DNA from: Kappaphycus alvarezii
Taxonomy: Eukaryota; Rhodophyta; Florideophyceae; Gigartinales; Solieriaceae
Assembly: GCA_002205965.3 (NCBI GenBank)
Contig: NADL03000028.1
Span: 434,001 to 498,000, forward strand
DNA length: 64,000 bases
Reading direction: 5' to 3'
The notes beneath the pieces were generated by a model, which worked only from the letters and a program-made list of their open reading frames with translations, searched no databases and was not told the origin of the DNA. Each line of letters opens with the position of its first letter. The stretch's first letter is position 1. Positions 38,140-48,784 of this stretch are shown one piece after another. The position numbers and the translations under genes are program-made.

Positions 38140-39120
38140 ATGCATTAAAATACGGAAACTTTCCATATAAATGTTGTAGAGGATAGAGTCCGTTAGAATC
38201 GTATTACAAGGACGTCGTGAGGTGCGCACTGAGAAGATGAACCTTGCAGCCACTATACAGTATCTGATAGCCCTGTCAACGAGCAGTCGGCGTTGGTAGC
38301 AACCATCAACACGGTGTCATCGGAAGGAAGATGGCCGTCACCCTGGAGTGTTGGTCCAATTCCTTGCTGGCGACCAAGCGCTCCCCCGCGAACGGGAAGA
38401 ATGCCTCCAAGTACCATTCTTTAAGTGTGGAGCTTTGAGTAGGGATAAACTTGCTCCTGCCTGGTATTGTGGCTATAAATCAGTTGTATTTTCAAAGCTT
38501 ACCAGCATGAGCGGTATTGGCGCTCGTTAACAGGTTGGGGGTTGTCATTCTAAAGATGAGGGGCAGAGAGTTTGCAAAGGTAATGTCAAAGTAATCGGTG
38601 GCCCCGGCGGCTCCGGTAGCTCGTAGCTCTGATATGACATCTATCCGGGTTCTAAGTTCCCCAAGTAGCCTGCGCTCTATGGATGGATACCTCGCGGCAG
38701 GCCAAGGTCGTTTCCCTGCAAATGGACCTGATCGTTGTGCCGATACATCCGTCGCGATCCATGAGGACAGTGGATGAAATGGTCACCGCGGATATCCGTC
38801 TCTCAGGCGCAGCATTCTGGATTGGAGCGCGGAGCCTGGAAATTCTTCTTGAGATGTACCGGAAATGCTTGCGATGATGATGGAAGTCTTTAGACTTACC
38901 GTCAGGAGGCAATAGGTCCGAACTTTTGCTCCTGGGAGTTTCATGGGGACGCGGAATGCTTGCAAGCTGCAGCGGCCATGGAGAAGTTGTCATGGCGGCG
39001 TGCACATTATCTGCTTGCTCCTTTTGCGAAGGGATTTGAGCAGAGCAGAAGTCGGTTACAGGGTTGGTAAGGCGAATGCAGAGGTTGAAGGCCGCTTTAT
39101 CCGTTGGGTAAGTTGCCAAG
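38140..39120 (-). mobile_element. C-terminal fragment of a second type of non-LTR retrotransposon
   Basis: On the minus strand near 38,800-38,720 one frame reads DIRGDHFIHCPHGSRRMYRH. This is a G-D-H...C zinc-knuckle motif followed by R-H-N, as found before the restriction-like endonuclease of non-LTR elements. It is preceded by a Cys-Cys pair and an in-frame stop. Next, near 38,680-38,550, ERRLLGELRTRIDVISEL and TDYFDITFANSLPLIF give a D...Y-F-D-I-T stretch that fits the P-D...D endonuclease core. The wording differs clearly from copies A and B, so this is a separate family. No reverse transcriptase part was found next to it. Frames are broken. Confidence 0.6.
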
Positions 39121-39239
39121 TCTGTGAGTTAACGCAGCAGCCTTCTGGTCCATACGTTCTCAGCAAGCCTTCTTATTCTCCTGCTACAACGCCCCCTTTC
39201 TGCTGCCCGGAGCTTCAAGCCCTGTAATATTCCTGCTCA

Positions 39240-40750
39240 GTAGCGTCGTTCACGCTCACGCTATCGTCAAAGTTACCCATGCACATGATGCGTAATCAAG
39301 AATGCAACGACTGGGGTTGCTCTGAATTCACCTTTCTTCGCAAATGCCTCTATTCCCCAAGTCCCCATTCCCCCATGTGCATTCCTCCCCTGCAGTTCCA
39401 TCCACATCCTGCTCATACCTGAGGTACGCACGCTTCCAAGCACCATCTGCATTCGCCCCCCGCCGCCGTCTACAACAACACGACTCTATCCGCGCATATG
39501 ACGTTTCCCACCCGAACTACAACAGTCACTTGTTCCTCAACATTCCGCTTTTCAGAATGGAAAGGACGCGACATGGTGCCGTATTTCACAACGAAAAATA
39601 AGACTGCAAATGCAACGAGAGATACTACCAGTCTGGTTACAGAGTCCAAACACGATTCCAATTCACCGCACTACATCCGCCGCATAATTCCTCCCGCCAC
39701 CAAACGCACTGCATTCGATCTACCCCTTTCCACACGGCCATAGTGGCAGATGACGCCATTGCAATTGCGAAAGAGTCACCTCGTACGGGTGGGGCTGAGC
39801 GACCGCATTGGACTAACGGCCAAATTTGAGCCCCGTAGATGACGTTTCCAGTCATCAAGCGGCAGACAGGACATTCGTGTATATCGAGCCCACCCACCGT
39901 AGCAGTGTATCGCGGCGAATTCCATGGCGTTGCGCAGGTGTAGAGTGTCGAGAGGCGTACCATAAAGCACGAAGCAATGGCTCTGAAAGTTGATGGCGGG
40001 TGATGTTATGGTTAGGATGACCGTGGAAGACGATGCACAGGATTCATGCAGTTAAAGTTTATGGTACCGTACTGATGCAAAAGCCACTATCGGAACGAGT
40101 AGGTGTAAAGCGCAGTAATATTGGATACGCACTGCACATGGCAGTGGTTGCAACAAGACGAAAACAAAGTATTGTACAATTGGCAAGAGTGCACAGCAGT
40201 GCGCGGTACAGACCAACGCTCGTCCAAACTATTGGGCCAAATCCGTCCAAAACGCCATCAACTGTACCACAACTAACAGACCGCGTCCACGCAAAAAAAG
40301 CAAGCAGAATGACAAGCGGAACATCATCCATCGGTGGTTTACAACACAACACAACACACAGTGGGCGTACACCCGGCAATACAGATACAAAACAGCAGTA
40401 AATTGGCCCCAAAAAAGAGGACATGTAGTAGTATAGTGTATGTGCGCAACTGTCAAGTCAATGTACACTAGATCGTTGCGGTGTAGGATGGGATCACAAA
40501 ACGGGACGGGCGGTTTGAGCGGGGGAGACGAGGGAGCGGGGGAGCAATGGGAGAGGGGTGGGGTGTTGAATTGCGGCATACGTAGGAGGGTTGGGGTTGT
40601 GATTTGGGGGTGTTTTTGATCGGGTGATCATGGTGTTGACGAACGGTGTTGCGTGTAAGTGTGGAATGCGAATTCATGCTATTGTTGGATACAGTTGGGT
40701 GATGGGAGAGGTGTTTTGCATCAACTGGTGTGACTTTGGGTGGTTGATTT
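39240..40750. other. Host-like stretch with possible unrecognised minus-strand gene
   Basis: The plus strand is C-rich at about 39,340-39,500 and G-rich at about 40,490-40,660. Judging by the quinone oxidoreductase locus downstream (C-rich before the gene, G-rich sense strand within it), this pattern would fit a minus-strand gene between. Frames of 108-121 codons exist there (39,963-39,637 and 40,424-40,059 minus), and one segment around 39,650-39,560 is hydrophobic enough for a membrane span. No family is recognised and no intron pair could be argued, so I do not call a gene. Confidence 0.25.
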
Positions 40751-40756
40751 GTAGCT

Positions 40757-41352
40757 GCTGTACAGTACTGTGCTGTACATACTGTACGGCATGGACTTGT
40801 GATTTTTTGTAATGTACTGTAAGTCATCATGGGGTAGAGTATAGTAGTGTTCTGTAGTGGAGTGTACAGTTTTGTACTATATGTGTTGCTGGTTATTTGA
40901 AGAATTTAAATTAAAAAGTGTTGAATCCAGTAGTACAGTGGTATGGTACTGCACTGTACTGTACGGTACAATATTGAAAATTGGGGTTGATGTCGGTAAC
41001 CCAATTGTTCCATTTGTTTCGGAATGTCATTGTGGACTCGGGAACAGAAAGGCCCCTTTCAATTTTATGTACAGTACTGTACAGTACAGCACTCGAGTTA
41101 ATCCGGTATGTATCAACACAACAGCAATCAAACATCCTCTCATTCCTCGCTCCAATGCTGTACAGTATCACACAACCATCCTATGCGATAGCATTGAATC
41201 ATACCATACCTGTAACCGCCTCGTGACACACTCACACCACAGCCTGTACAGTACAGTACAGTACAGTACAGTACAAAACCTGTTCTTGTGCAACCTGTTT
41301 TTGAACACATACTGTAAAATAGTCCCCGACCCAGCAACCTGTACAGCACAGT
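40757..41352. repeat. Cluster of (TACAG)n / GTAC-palindrome repeats
   Basis: Five short tracts of the pentamer TACAG and its reverse complement CTGTA lie within 600 bases: about 40,757-40,788, 40,931-40,970, 41,068-41,090, 41,244-41,275 (the longest and most regular) and 41,339-41,352. Units switch strand inside a tract, giving palindromes such as TACAGTACTGTA. Further tracts lie at 44,388-44,431 and 46,130-46,178. Confidence 0.9.
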
Positions 41353-41399
41353 ATAAACAAGACTTGGTCCGCCCTTTGATGTATCCTCAACGTCTTGTT

Positions 41400-42158
41400 C
41401 TTACTCTCTAATTGCAACCTCCCTGTCAACCCCGACATGTGCAATAAACCAACTGCACAAAAGATGCATCCAATGCGGCATATAAGCGGCAATCACAGAA
41501 CAACGAATAGTTGCGCTCTGGATGTGTGCGCAAAGACAAGAGGGACACTTGCTGGCAGACCTTGCAAAAAGCAATTGATGACACCATAGTTTAGATATTT
41601 CAATATCAATATTTCATACTATTCATCTGATTCACTCACACATGCAACATTTCAATGCCCTTGATTCAACAACTTGCCACTCCCCCAAAATCCAAATACC
41701 ACAACAAAACACTGTTTATTCCAGTTCACAACGCCCCAGTCCCATCACATACACGTGGCACTTTCCTTCCTGGATCACATAACATTCCCTTTCATACCAG
41801 AAAAAAAAACCGCACACCATCAATTTAACAAAACCCAAAATACCACACAGACACCCAAATATCATAAACACCATATCATCGCAATCCGAGTGAATTTTCG
41901 CCCCCGTCCCCACACCCGCTCATCACCATAAAAAAAAATACCCACCCGTCACCACACCCACCAACCCCGATCACCCTACCAACCACCACAACAAACCCCA
42001 TTCCCGCCCAACCCCACAAACTGATATCGCCCCAAATCAACGCCCCATCATCCCACCCCCCTCATTTCCCACCTCCAAACCCATATCACCCACTCCCCAC
42101 CCATCCACCCCCCACCCCCCCCCCCTCCCACCCAATCCAACTCCCATCCCGCTCCTCC
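41400..42158 (+). promoter_or_regulatory. C/A-rich, nearly G-free stretch upstream of the quinone oxidoreductase
   Basis: From about 41,650 the plus strand becomes rich in C and A, and from about 41,940 to 42,150 it has almost no G, including a C-run near 42,110-42,125. Base use flips to G/T-rich once the gene is under way (by about 42,590). The position suggests a core promoter or 5' untranslated region with strong strand asymmetry. No TATA box or start-site motif could be singled out. Confidence 0.4.
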
Positions 42159-43396
42159 ATGGGCACACAACCCCCTCCCCACTCCCCGCTGCCCGTTACA
42201 TCACCCGCCTACGGCGACTTTGCAAACCTCAAACTCGAACATGAGGTTCTTCCGCCCCCGGTACGTCCAAACCATCACACCCCACTTTCCCCACGCACCC
42301 CGATCCAACATTTCTACCCCTCACTAACCAACCCACCATTCCACCCATCCACACCCTCAGAAACCACACGAGGTGCGCATCCACACCCGCGCCATCGGTA
42401 TGAATTTCGCAGACTGTTTCGCCCTGCTCGGCCTATACGACCTTGCAGGGCAGCCTCCATTCACCCCTGGTTTCGAAGTCTCTGGTGTCATTGATGCCGT
42501 CGGTAATGAGGTCGCTGATTTTCGCCTGGTCATCGTGTATGGGCTATACGTCGATTCGGCTGTTATGCCACTGCTGTGAACATTGATGTGAGTATGTACG
42601 TCGCATTCCTGACGGTTGGACCTTTGCGGAGGGTGCCGCGTATCCTGCAGGCGTTTACGGCGTGGTATGCGCTTTGTGAGTTGGGGGGTATGCCGAGTGT
42701 GGTTGAAGGGAGTGCTGGCTTGTTGACGTCGGAGAGGAGGGCTGTGTTGATTCATTCGGCTGCGGGGGGTGGGAGTAAGTTGGTGGCTATGGTGAAGGAG
42801 ATTGGTGGCATTCCGATTTGTACGGTTGGTAATGAGGATAAGGCTAGGTTGTTGGTGGAGCAGATGGGGGTTCGGAGGGAGCAGATTGTGGTGAGAGGCG
42901 TGGATGATGCTGCCTTGGGGCTGGAGAGGACTGTGAGGGAGCGCGCGTTGGGCGGCGTTGGGGGGGTCGATGTCGTGGTGGATTCGGTGTTGGGGAGGTA
43001 TTTTGCACCTGGGTATGCGCTGTTGAATCCTGGTGGAAAGTATATTGTGATGGGGAGTGCGAGTATGATGCCTAGTGGTGGGATTAGTTTATGGAGGCTG
43101 TCTGGGTGGCGTAATTTGGTCAAGCTGGGGTGGAGAAGGCTTTGGCGACCACGGTTGGACCTGGTGCACTCGATTAACGAAAACAAGTCGGTGGCCGGGT
43201 TCAATGTCGGGGATCTGTTTGGGCAGCGGGCGCTGATTCGGAAGGGGTTTAAACGTTGGATGAAATGAACGTGGGAAAGCCGATTGTGGGACGGGAGTTT
43301 CATTTTTCGGATGCCGTAGAGGCGCTCAAGTATTTCCAGAGTGGCACAAGCGTGGGAAAGGTGGTGCTGACATTGGATGACGCGCCGAATCCATGA
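42159..43396 (+). CDS. VAT-1-type NADPH:quinone oxidoreductase (MDR family), frame-disrupted
   Basis: A zinc-free medium-chain dehydrogenase/reductase related to the VAT-1/quinone oxidoreductase group, expected to transfer hydride from NADPH to quinones or similar carbonyls in the cytosol. Exon 1 (42,159-42,260) gives [17 protein letters not shown]. After the intron, exon 2 continues in phase with [18 protein letters not shown] and then [20 protein letters not shown], the GroES-like catalytic domain. Other frames give [20 protein letters not shown] and [17 protein letters not shown]. Then come [12 protein letters not shown] and the Rossmann segment [13 protein letters not shown], with [13 protein letters not shown] later. 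The last part, [19 protein letters not shown], ends at TGA 43,394-43,396. Total about 375 residues, normal for the family. Four frame changes (near 42,520, 42,597, 42,653 and 43,250) interrupt it. At least two sit at T-runs that look short by one or two bases, which suggests sequencing indels as much as a pseudogene. The start ATG is the best-placed one but an upstream exon cannot be excluded. Confidence 0.85.
42261..42360 (+). other. Spliceosomal intron in the quinone oxidoreductase gene
   Basis: The 100-base intron begins GTACGT and ends CCTCAG, with an ACTAAC branch-site sequence at about 42,322-42,327. Splicing joins ...EVLPPP to KPHEVRI... in phase 0, exactly the spacing found in intact family members. 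The interior is C/A-rich and contains no coding similarity. Confidence 0.85.
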
Positions 43397-44387
43397 GCAA
43401 GGGGTATGTCGCAATGTGGTAGTTTTGTGACAGACGGGCGGAATGGGAGTGGTGGAAACGTGTGCACCGGATGCGGTGGGTGTTGACAGCAGGGTGTGCG
43501 TGGTAGTGTTTGAATACGATGAGTGAATTCACTAAAGGCTAGCGTCTAATTGGTAGGTGAGAAGGTGTGATGGCCCTGGTGTGGAAGCATGGTGCGATTG
43601 CAGCAGGCGGTGATTGCCTTTGCATGAGCTGGTAGCCAGGTAGCGGATGACGACTTGCCAAGTGAATGAATGAGTGACAAGGATTGCGACATCGCGACGT
43701 GTACTGCAATGCGAGATGTTGTTTGTCACGGCAGCAGAATCACATGGCGTCCCAAACGGCTTTTCAAGCCGACGATCGGATACGGCACGCACTGACGGCG
43801 TGACGAATGAGGGCATTGCGGTATGTGTATGAGTAGAGCCCAATTGGCGGGTAGAATTGACAATGTTTGGCGTCGCAGGGAGATTCCTGGTTCAATTGAG
43901 TTTCCAGTATACGCGGCGGGGGTGACGAAAGGCAGCAGCGTGTCGAGACTATGTTGGATTTGTACATGTGGTGATGCATGTGGGATGCCAAACAGCATGA
44001 GGAATCAGAGTCGCATGAGTATGCCTCATTACTAGAATACGACGCACGGCCGCGGTAAACAGGTTTGGTAAAGGTTGGAGAATAAGGGTCTTAGGACGGG
44101 CAAAATATTGGAGGATTTGCGGGGTGGTGATGCGGTGGATTTCAGATAGGGGGTGTTGACCAGACGAAACTGAAGGTCGCGAGTTTACGCAAACGAGCAT
44201 GGAAACAGAAGGGAATGGTGGCGCTGTGGTAAACTTTTGAAGATAGGATAGTCATTGAACTATGCCCGAGAATCAAGATTCGCGGTCGGCGTCAGGCACA
44301 TGATGGAACACTCAAAGTCCCAAGCACAAGGGAGTCTGCCTGCGGAAAAACTCTTCAAAGCTATTCTAGTCAGACAGTTCAGTATCA
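43397..44387. other. G-rich unassigned stretch downstream of the quinone oxidoreductase
   Basis: The plus strand remains G-rich for several hundred bases. Frames of 70-103 codons exist on both strands (43,843-43,532 and 43,998-43,726 minus; 43,823-44,035 plus) but overlap one another and show no motif. A gene with uncorrected indels could be hidden here; none can be supported. Confidence 0.3.
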
Positions 44388-44431
44388 TACTGTACTGTAC
44401 TGTACTGTACTTACTGTACTGTATTGTACAA
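44388..44431. repeat. (TACTG)n pentanucleotide tract
   Basis: About eight units of TACTG/CTGTA in the orientation opposite to the main tract at 46,130, with one irregular unit in the middle and a TTGTAC end. Same motif as the 40.8-41.3 kb cluster. Confidence 0.9.
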
Positions 44432-46129
44432 TGCAATTAAAAGTTGTTGATATTTGATCCTGCTGTCCCGCAGGATCAACTTTACAGCGGCATTGACAAA
44501 ATTGTAAACGTTACAAACGGCATCGGGCTTTTCCGGTTTTTTTGGCCTGACTGTGATCGCACTTTACTCGCGGACGGGCTTGCGACCGTTCGTTATCTCG
44601 GAGGGCGAGCTTTCCGTTGGCGGATCAAGGCGGGCGAGGCCGTTCTACGAAAAGCACGCCGACAGCAAGAAAAGTATTAGAGTGCCAAGAGTGCCACCCG
44701 CCCGTGGGGAGGCATGGCCAACCAGGGCAGCGATTACTCTAAGAGCCCGGAAACAATAAAGAGCCCGGAAACAATCACAATGTGTAACCCTGACATGAGC
44801 AAGCGACTCGGTTCGCATTACGACAGTCACGATCATTTCACTCAGATGGCACCAAAAAACTAGACTTTGCAACTCAAGGGCGTTCATGTGCTGTCCAACA
44901 GCGCATGCCGTCCCCTACCCTGGCATTGCTGGCATTCACACCGTAACATTGACTCAGCTGTGACATATTGCCATTGAAATACCGCCGCCGTCAATTGTGC
45001 CATGTGATACAACCCGAAAAAACCCGCAGCCACCTCCGAGCAGAAAAGAATCCCGAAACTCTCTCTCAACCATTTTCCATCCACCCCAGCACACGGTCCA
45101 CTCCCCCAAAAGCTATCGACAAAACAATTCCTCGTCAATTATCGACACCCGCCACAACCGATTGCACAATGATTCATGACACCTGCAAAACCCCCCACAC
45201 CGACCTATCACAACCCACAGCACCATCCCCCACATCCATAATCTCAGCCCTCAACATCCCCACCATGCAGCTCCGTCACGCAAAACAACCTCTCTCCAAA
45301 CCTCTCGCGACCCGCCCCCAACTCTCGCAATATCATGCCCACCAGCCGCACAACAACCCCACAAAAACCAGCACCGCCACAAAACCCACTCCGCGATACC
45401 CATGCCTCGCGGTATAACCAAGTTACACATCGTCATGTCATCAACCATTGCACCACCGCCAACCACTCGTCCAACACCCACACCAAGCCGCCAACAAAAC
45501 CACACCCTCCCCTGTCCTTCCACTCTAAAACTCCCAACCACACTCCCACCCTCCCCGCCGCACACCGGACCCTGCAGGCCCGAACCCTGCTCCACAAGAC
45601 CTCAACTGCAAACAGTACCACTACATGCAACGCAAACAACACTCGAACATCCAATGCCCAGCCTTTCAACCCACATCCCAACATTCCCCCATTCCAAATC
45701 CACATCCTCAAACCACAATGCCCGCATCAAACCAACATGCGCTCCACACCCCGTACACCCCTTCCATCCACAAGGCGCATATTCCCTATACCTCACATAC
45801 AAAAACCCAACACCCCTTGCCACACGCATGCCGAATTTCAAATGTCCCTCAACCTCCCGTGTGCCTACTTCTGAGCCGTGACACCCGTTCCGCAAGTACG
45901 GCCACCAGTGGGATAACTGCCATGCCTTGTGTTTGCCGTACTGTCGCTTTGGTGGGCTGCGGTGGTGTTTATTGTATTGGCAGTGGTTAGCTGGCGTGAT
46001 TTGGCGTTTGTGTTTGCCCGTGTGACGCAATGCACAATTTGTGGCATTTACACGATAGATACTCAATGAAGCAAAGTTTCTTCTATTTTGAGGTTGGGAA
46101 GGGAGACGGGGATTGCGCGATTGAAGGCT
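44432..46129. other. Strongly strand-asymmetric stretch, possible minus-strand gene
   Basis: Between about 44,960 and 45,870 the plus strand is C/A-rich and the minus strand G/T-rich. The long frames on both strands (up to 179 codons) follow from this bias. Some minus-strand text, for example GMILRELGAGRERFGERLF near 45,330-45,275, reads like protein, but in-frame stops follow and no family is recognised. A tandem GAGCCCGGAAACAAT duplication lies at about 44,740-44,778. No gene is called. Confidence 0.3.
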
Positions 46130-46178
46130 TACTGTACAGTACAGTACAGTACAGTACAGTACAGTACAGTACAGTACT
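46130..46178. repeat. (TACAG)n pentanucleotide tract
   Basis: The longest regular tract of the motif: about nine units of ACAGT/TACAG after an inverted first unit (ACTGTACAGT), ending in TACTGG. Confidence 0.95.
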
Positions 46179-46249
46179 GGAGTGTGTCATTGTTTACCCT
46201 AATTACTCTTTAATTTTCTTCAGTACTTGTAGTACAGGGCCACTAAAAG

Positions 46250-48616
46250 TGACTAGCTTGTGAGTGGGAGGCAAATATCTGCATGTTGCGGGCTACGACC
46301 AATCGCTGAAGCTGCACACGTGGACCAAATGGCATAGCTGAGCTTTTCATAAAGCCGAGAGGGTACCTTCGCCTTCAAGCTTCCGTTTCGGGTCGCGATG
46401 GCGGCCGCATATTCGTCGACCACCTTGAATGTGGTCTCCGACGGGCATCCCAGGGAATTAAAGGCTAGCGGGATAAACTGCCATCCGAGTTGCCAGCGTC
46501 CAGGTGACGCATGGCCAGGAATGGCGGCGATTTTGGTCAAAGTCCCTCAGTTTCCGTCGTTCCGCCGCAGTGGCGGCAGCGCGCTTCCCGGGCTCCCTTG
46601 GATAGGAGCACTGTTGGAAAGGTGAGGAGACTGTGATGTCATATGCAACCGGGAGAGGGCGTAGGGTTTTCCGGAGAGGTAGTCGGGTGACGAGTATGTC
46701 GGCAGGTCGGGCGTCCAGTCCGGGAAGTAAATACGGGACTTCGTAGTGGACGCCAGCTCCAGTGGCTTGAACAGGTCTTTGCCGAGCACTTTTGCCACTG
46801 CTTCATGGCGGTTCTTCCAACCGAGACCTTTGTTACACAGGTCAGCGGCATGGTCGCCGAGGTGGTCCATAGGCGTCTTGCATTCCGCGCAAAGGAGCGG
46901 GGCAGTTTCGTCGAAGACGGGAACTCCTAAGTGGCGACGCACATCACCGACCACACATCGTCGTATATGTGGGTGACCACAGACGGATGGGCAATGAGGA
47001 ATGCCGCAGCAGGTGTATCCAAAAAAGCGTTACGGCGGATGCCTTGACGAATCTCGGGTTCAGAGTGCGACGAGCGGTTCAGGAATCGCGACCAATCATC
47101 ATCTTTCCAAAAGCATTTAGCGCACGACTCGCACCAGGCCTGATATAAGATATTGGTTGTAGTATCAGGCTTAGACGCGAGGGTAGCCGCTGTAAGTGCG
47201 TCTGGGAGGCCTCCATGCTGTGCGGAGAATGACGAGTGGAGGCGTTGGAAAAATGCGAATAGATGTCAATCCGCTTCCGCGTACGTGAGTAAACGAGAGT
47301 CAGCAGCACCAGTGTCATGTTGGTGTTCCACTTGCGCGGAATCAATGAGGCTAGCTGCGTATGAGGCAACATTCAGCGTGGCTAAGGGCGTGAATCCGTG
47401 ACCGCCATAGCGGAGAGGTAGGGAAACCTGTTGGCGCACCGTGTCTGTCATCGGTACATGATTTGACCGCGAGTAAAACCGCAGCTGGTCTGCATCAAAT
47501 TGTTTTGCGATGGCGGTTGTCACACTGGGGGCGTTAACTTGATTACGTGGCGTAGCTTGCATGCAGAGGTACAAACTTGGTGTAGATGGAACCGGGCCCG
47601 TGCGTCCCCGATCCCGTCAATTAGCGAGAGTGTCCTGTTGCAGTCATCGATTTTCCTAGTAAGGAAGTTCTCATAAAAGAGGTCGACCCTATCGGGGCAA
47701 CGAGGAGCTCGATGCCCGTGTTAGAGAAGTTCTCACGGGGAAGCGACGTAGCAAAGACGATATCTGGTTGACGGGTTGGGACGGCCAGAAAAGGCGTGTT
47801 TTGGCTGGGTTTAGAAAGAAGCCGTGGTCCGGTCCTTTGGAGCACAGTAACTGAACTGCCCTGTCTAGCTCAGTGTGGGTGCCTATTAGAGTGCAGTCGT
47901 CGGCGTACCAGCGATGGAGGCTTAGCTGCGTGGTCTCTGCTATTGCTTTCGCCAAGGGGTGCACTACCAGGGAAAACATAAGCATGCCAGCTGGGTCTCC
48001 TTGTTGCATTCCGGCTTGGCTGAGGATGTCCGGTGCAGACGCTGCCGGCAGGATCAGCGACGGCGTTTGGCGCGCGTAGACCATGTTCAAGAACCGGCAG
48101 AGGTAGGGTACCTTGAAGGGAAGCAGGTCGATCATCTATTGCCTCGAGAATCGGTTGAATGCGATGTGCGCATCGACCGAGAGGAGCATGTAAGCGGCGT
48201 CCTCTCCTCAGCTATGGACTTGCTTCCGAGAATCGTGGACAATGCAGTCAAGGCCAGAGGGATACCATTTGCAACTTGCAGCGGGGCGAGGTAGTGTCGG
48301 GTGTCGTCCAGTGCTTGGGGCAAGAGAACTTTCGTCACCAGGCGCCATAACGCCGTCCCAATTGCGATAGGGTGGATCTTATCTGGACGTGGTTGGATCG
48401 GGAGAAGCGTCGCAGAGGAGATGAGAGGGATTGTGGCGTCTGGGAGGTCCCCATTAGCTAGTCGCCGCACAGCGGAAGTGAGCACAGAGATTTCTGTAAG
48501 CCCAACCGCGTCCAGATAAGATCCGCCCTATCGCAATTGGGACGGCGTTACGGCGCCTGGTGACAAAAGTTCTCTTGCCCCATGCACTGGACAACACCCG
48601 ACACTATCTCGGCCCA
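46250..48616 (-). mobile_element. Non-LTR retrotransposon copy B with restriction-like endonuclease, 5' truncated
   Basis: Same broad family as copy A. From right to left on the minus strand: GDLPDATIPLISSATLLPIQ and IHPIAIGTALWRLVTKVLL (48,485-48,132); the RT active site with QQGDPAGMLMFSLVVHPLA and LHRWYADDCTLIG (about 47,960-47,850), where the Y-A-D-D box is intact; the thumb region SLPLRYGGHGFTPLATL (about 47,430); a zinc knuckle LLCAECKTPMDHLGDHAADL (about 46,880); and a C-terminal endonuclease part GWQFIPLAFNSLGCPSET (about 46,480). Several frame changes interrupt the reading. The 5' part of the element is missing, and its end is an inverted duplicate of the RT region (48,503-48,616). 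Confidence 0.85.
48282..48616. repeat. Inverted duplication at the 5' end of LINE copy B
   Basis: The 114-bp arm at 48,282-48,395 reappears in reverse complement at 48,503-48,616, with a spacer of about 107 bp. Both arms encode the same RT segment: minus strand on the left arm, plus strand on the right arm, where it reads RPIAIGT or IRPIAIGTALRRLVTKVLL. About seven substitutions separate them. Confidence 0.9.
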
Positions 48617-48676
48617 ATTTTGATCCCGCACTAGTAGAAATCATGAATTAAAACGTCTCATTTTCTCCCTGGGAGT

Positions 48677-48716
48677 ACCGGGAAACGTGACCAAATCACT
48701 CCAATCATACAGTGCA
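48677..48716 (+). repeat. Left terminal inverted repeat
   Basis: It starts ACCGGGAAACG and continues with the 29-bp core at 48,688-48,716 (TGACCAAATCACTCC, then AATCATACAGTGCA). Weaker similarity to the right end continues to about 48,745, including GTAAGGAA. Confidence 0.9.
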
Positions 48717-48784
48717 TCTAGCTTAGAACCTTACAGTAAGGAACATGATTTTTTTATTGAAAATGAAACAGCTCGACAATGTAC

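Noticed and set aside
40857-41411. 184-aa plus-strand frame across the pentanucleotide cluster
   Set aside because: Much of it is translation of TACAG repeats (Tyr-Ser-Thr-Val-Gln text), with an antisense frame equally open.
42586-42650. Apparent GTGAGT...CAG intron in the quinone oxidoreductase
   Set aside because: The enclosed bases encode [17 protein letters not shown] in another frame, a conserved part of the protein, so this is coding DNA with a frame change and not an intron.
42752-43414. 220-aa minus-strand frame opposite the quinone oxidoreductase
   Set aside because: It is antisense to a clear MDR-family coding region; Ser/Pro/Thr-rich text is the expected shadow of G/T-rich coding DNA.
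45335-45881. Overlapping plus-strand frames of 159-179 codons rich in Pro, Thr, His and Asn
   Set aside because: Low-complexity consequence of C/A-rich DNA; two frames are open at once and neither has a motif.
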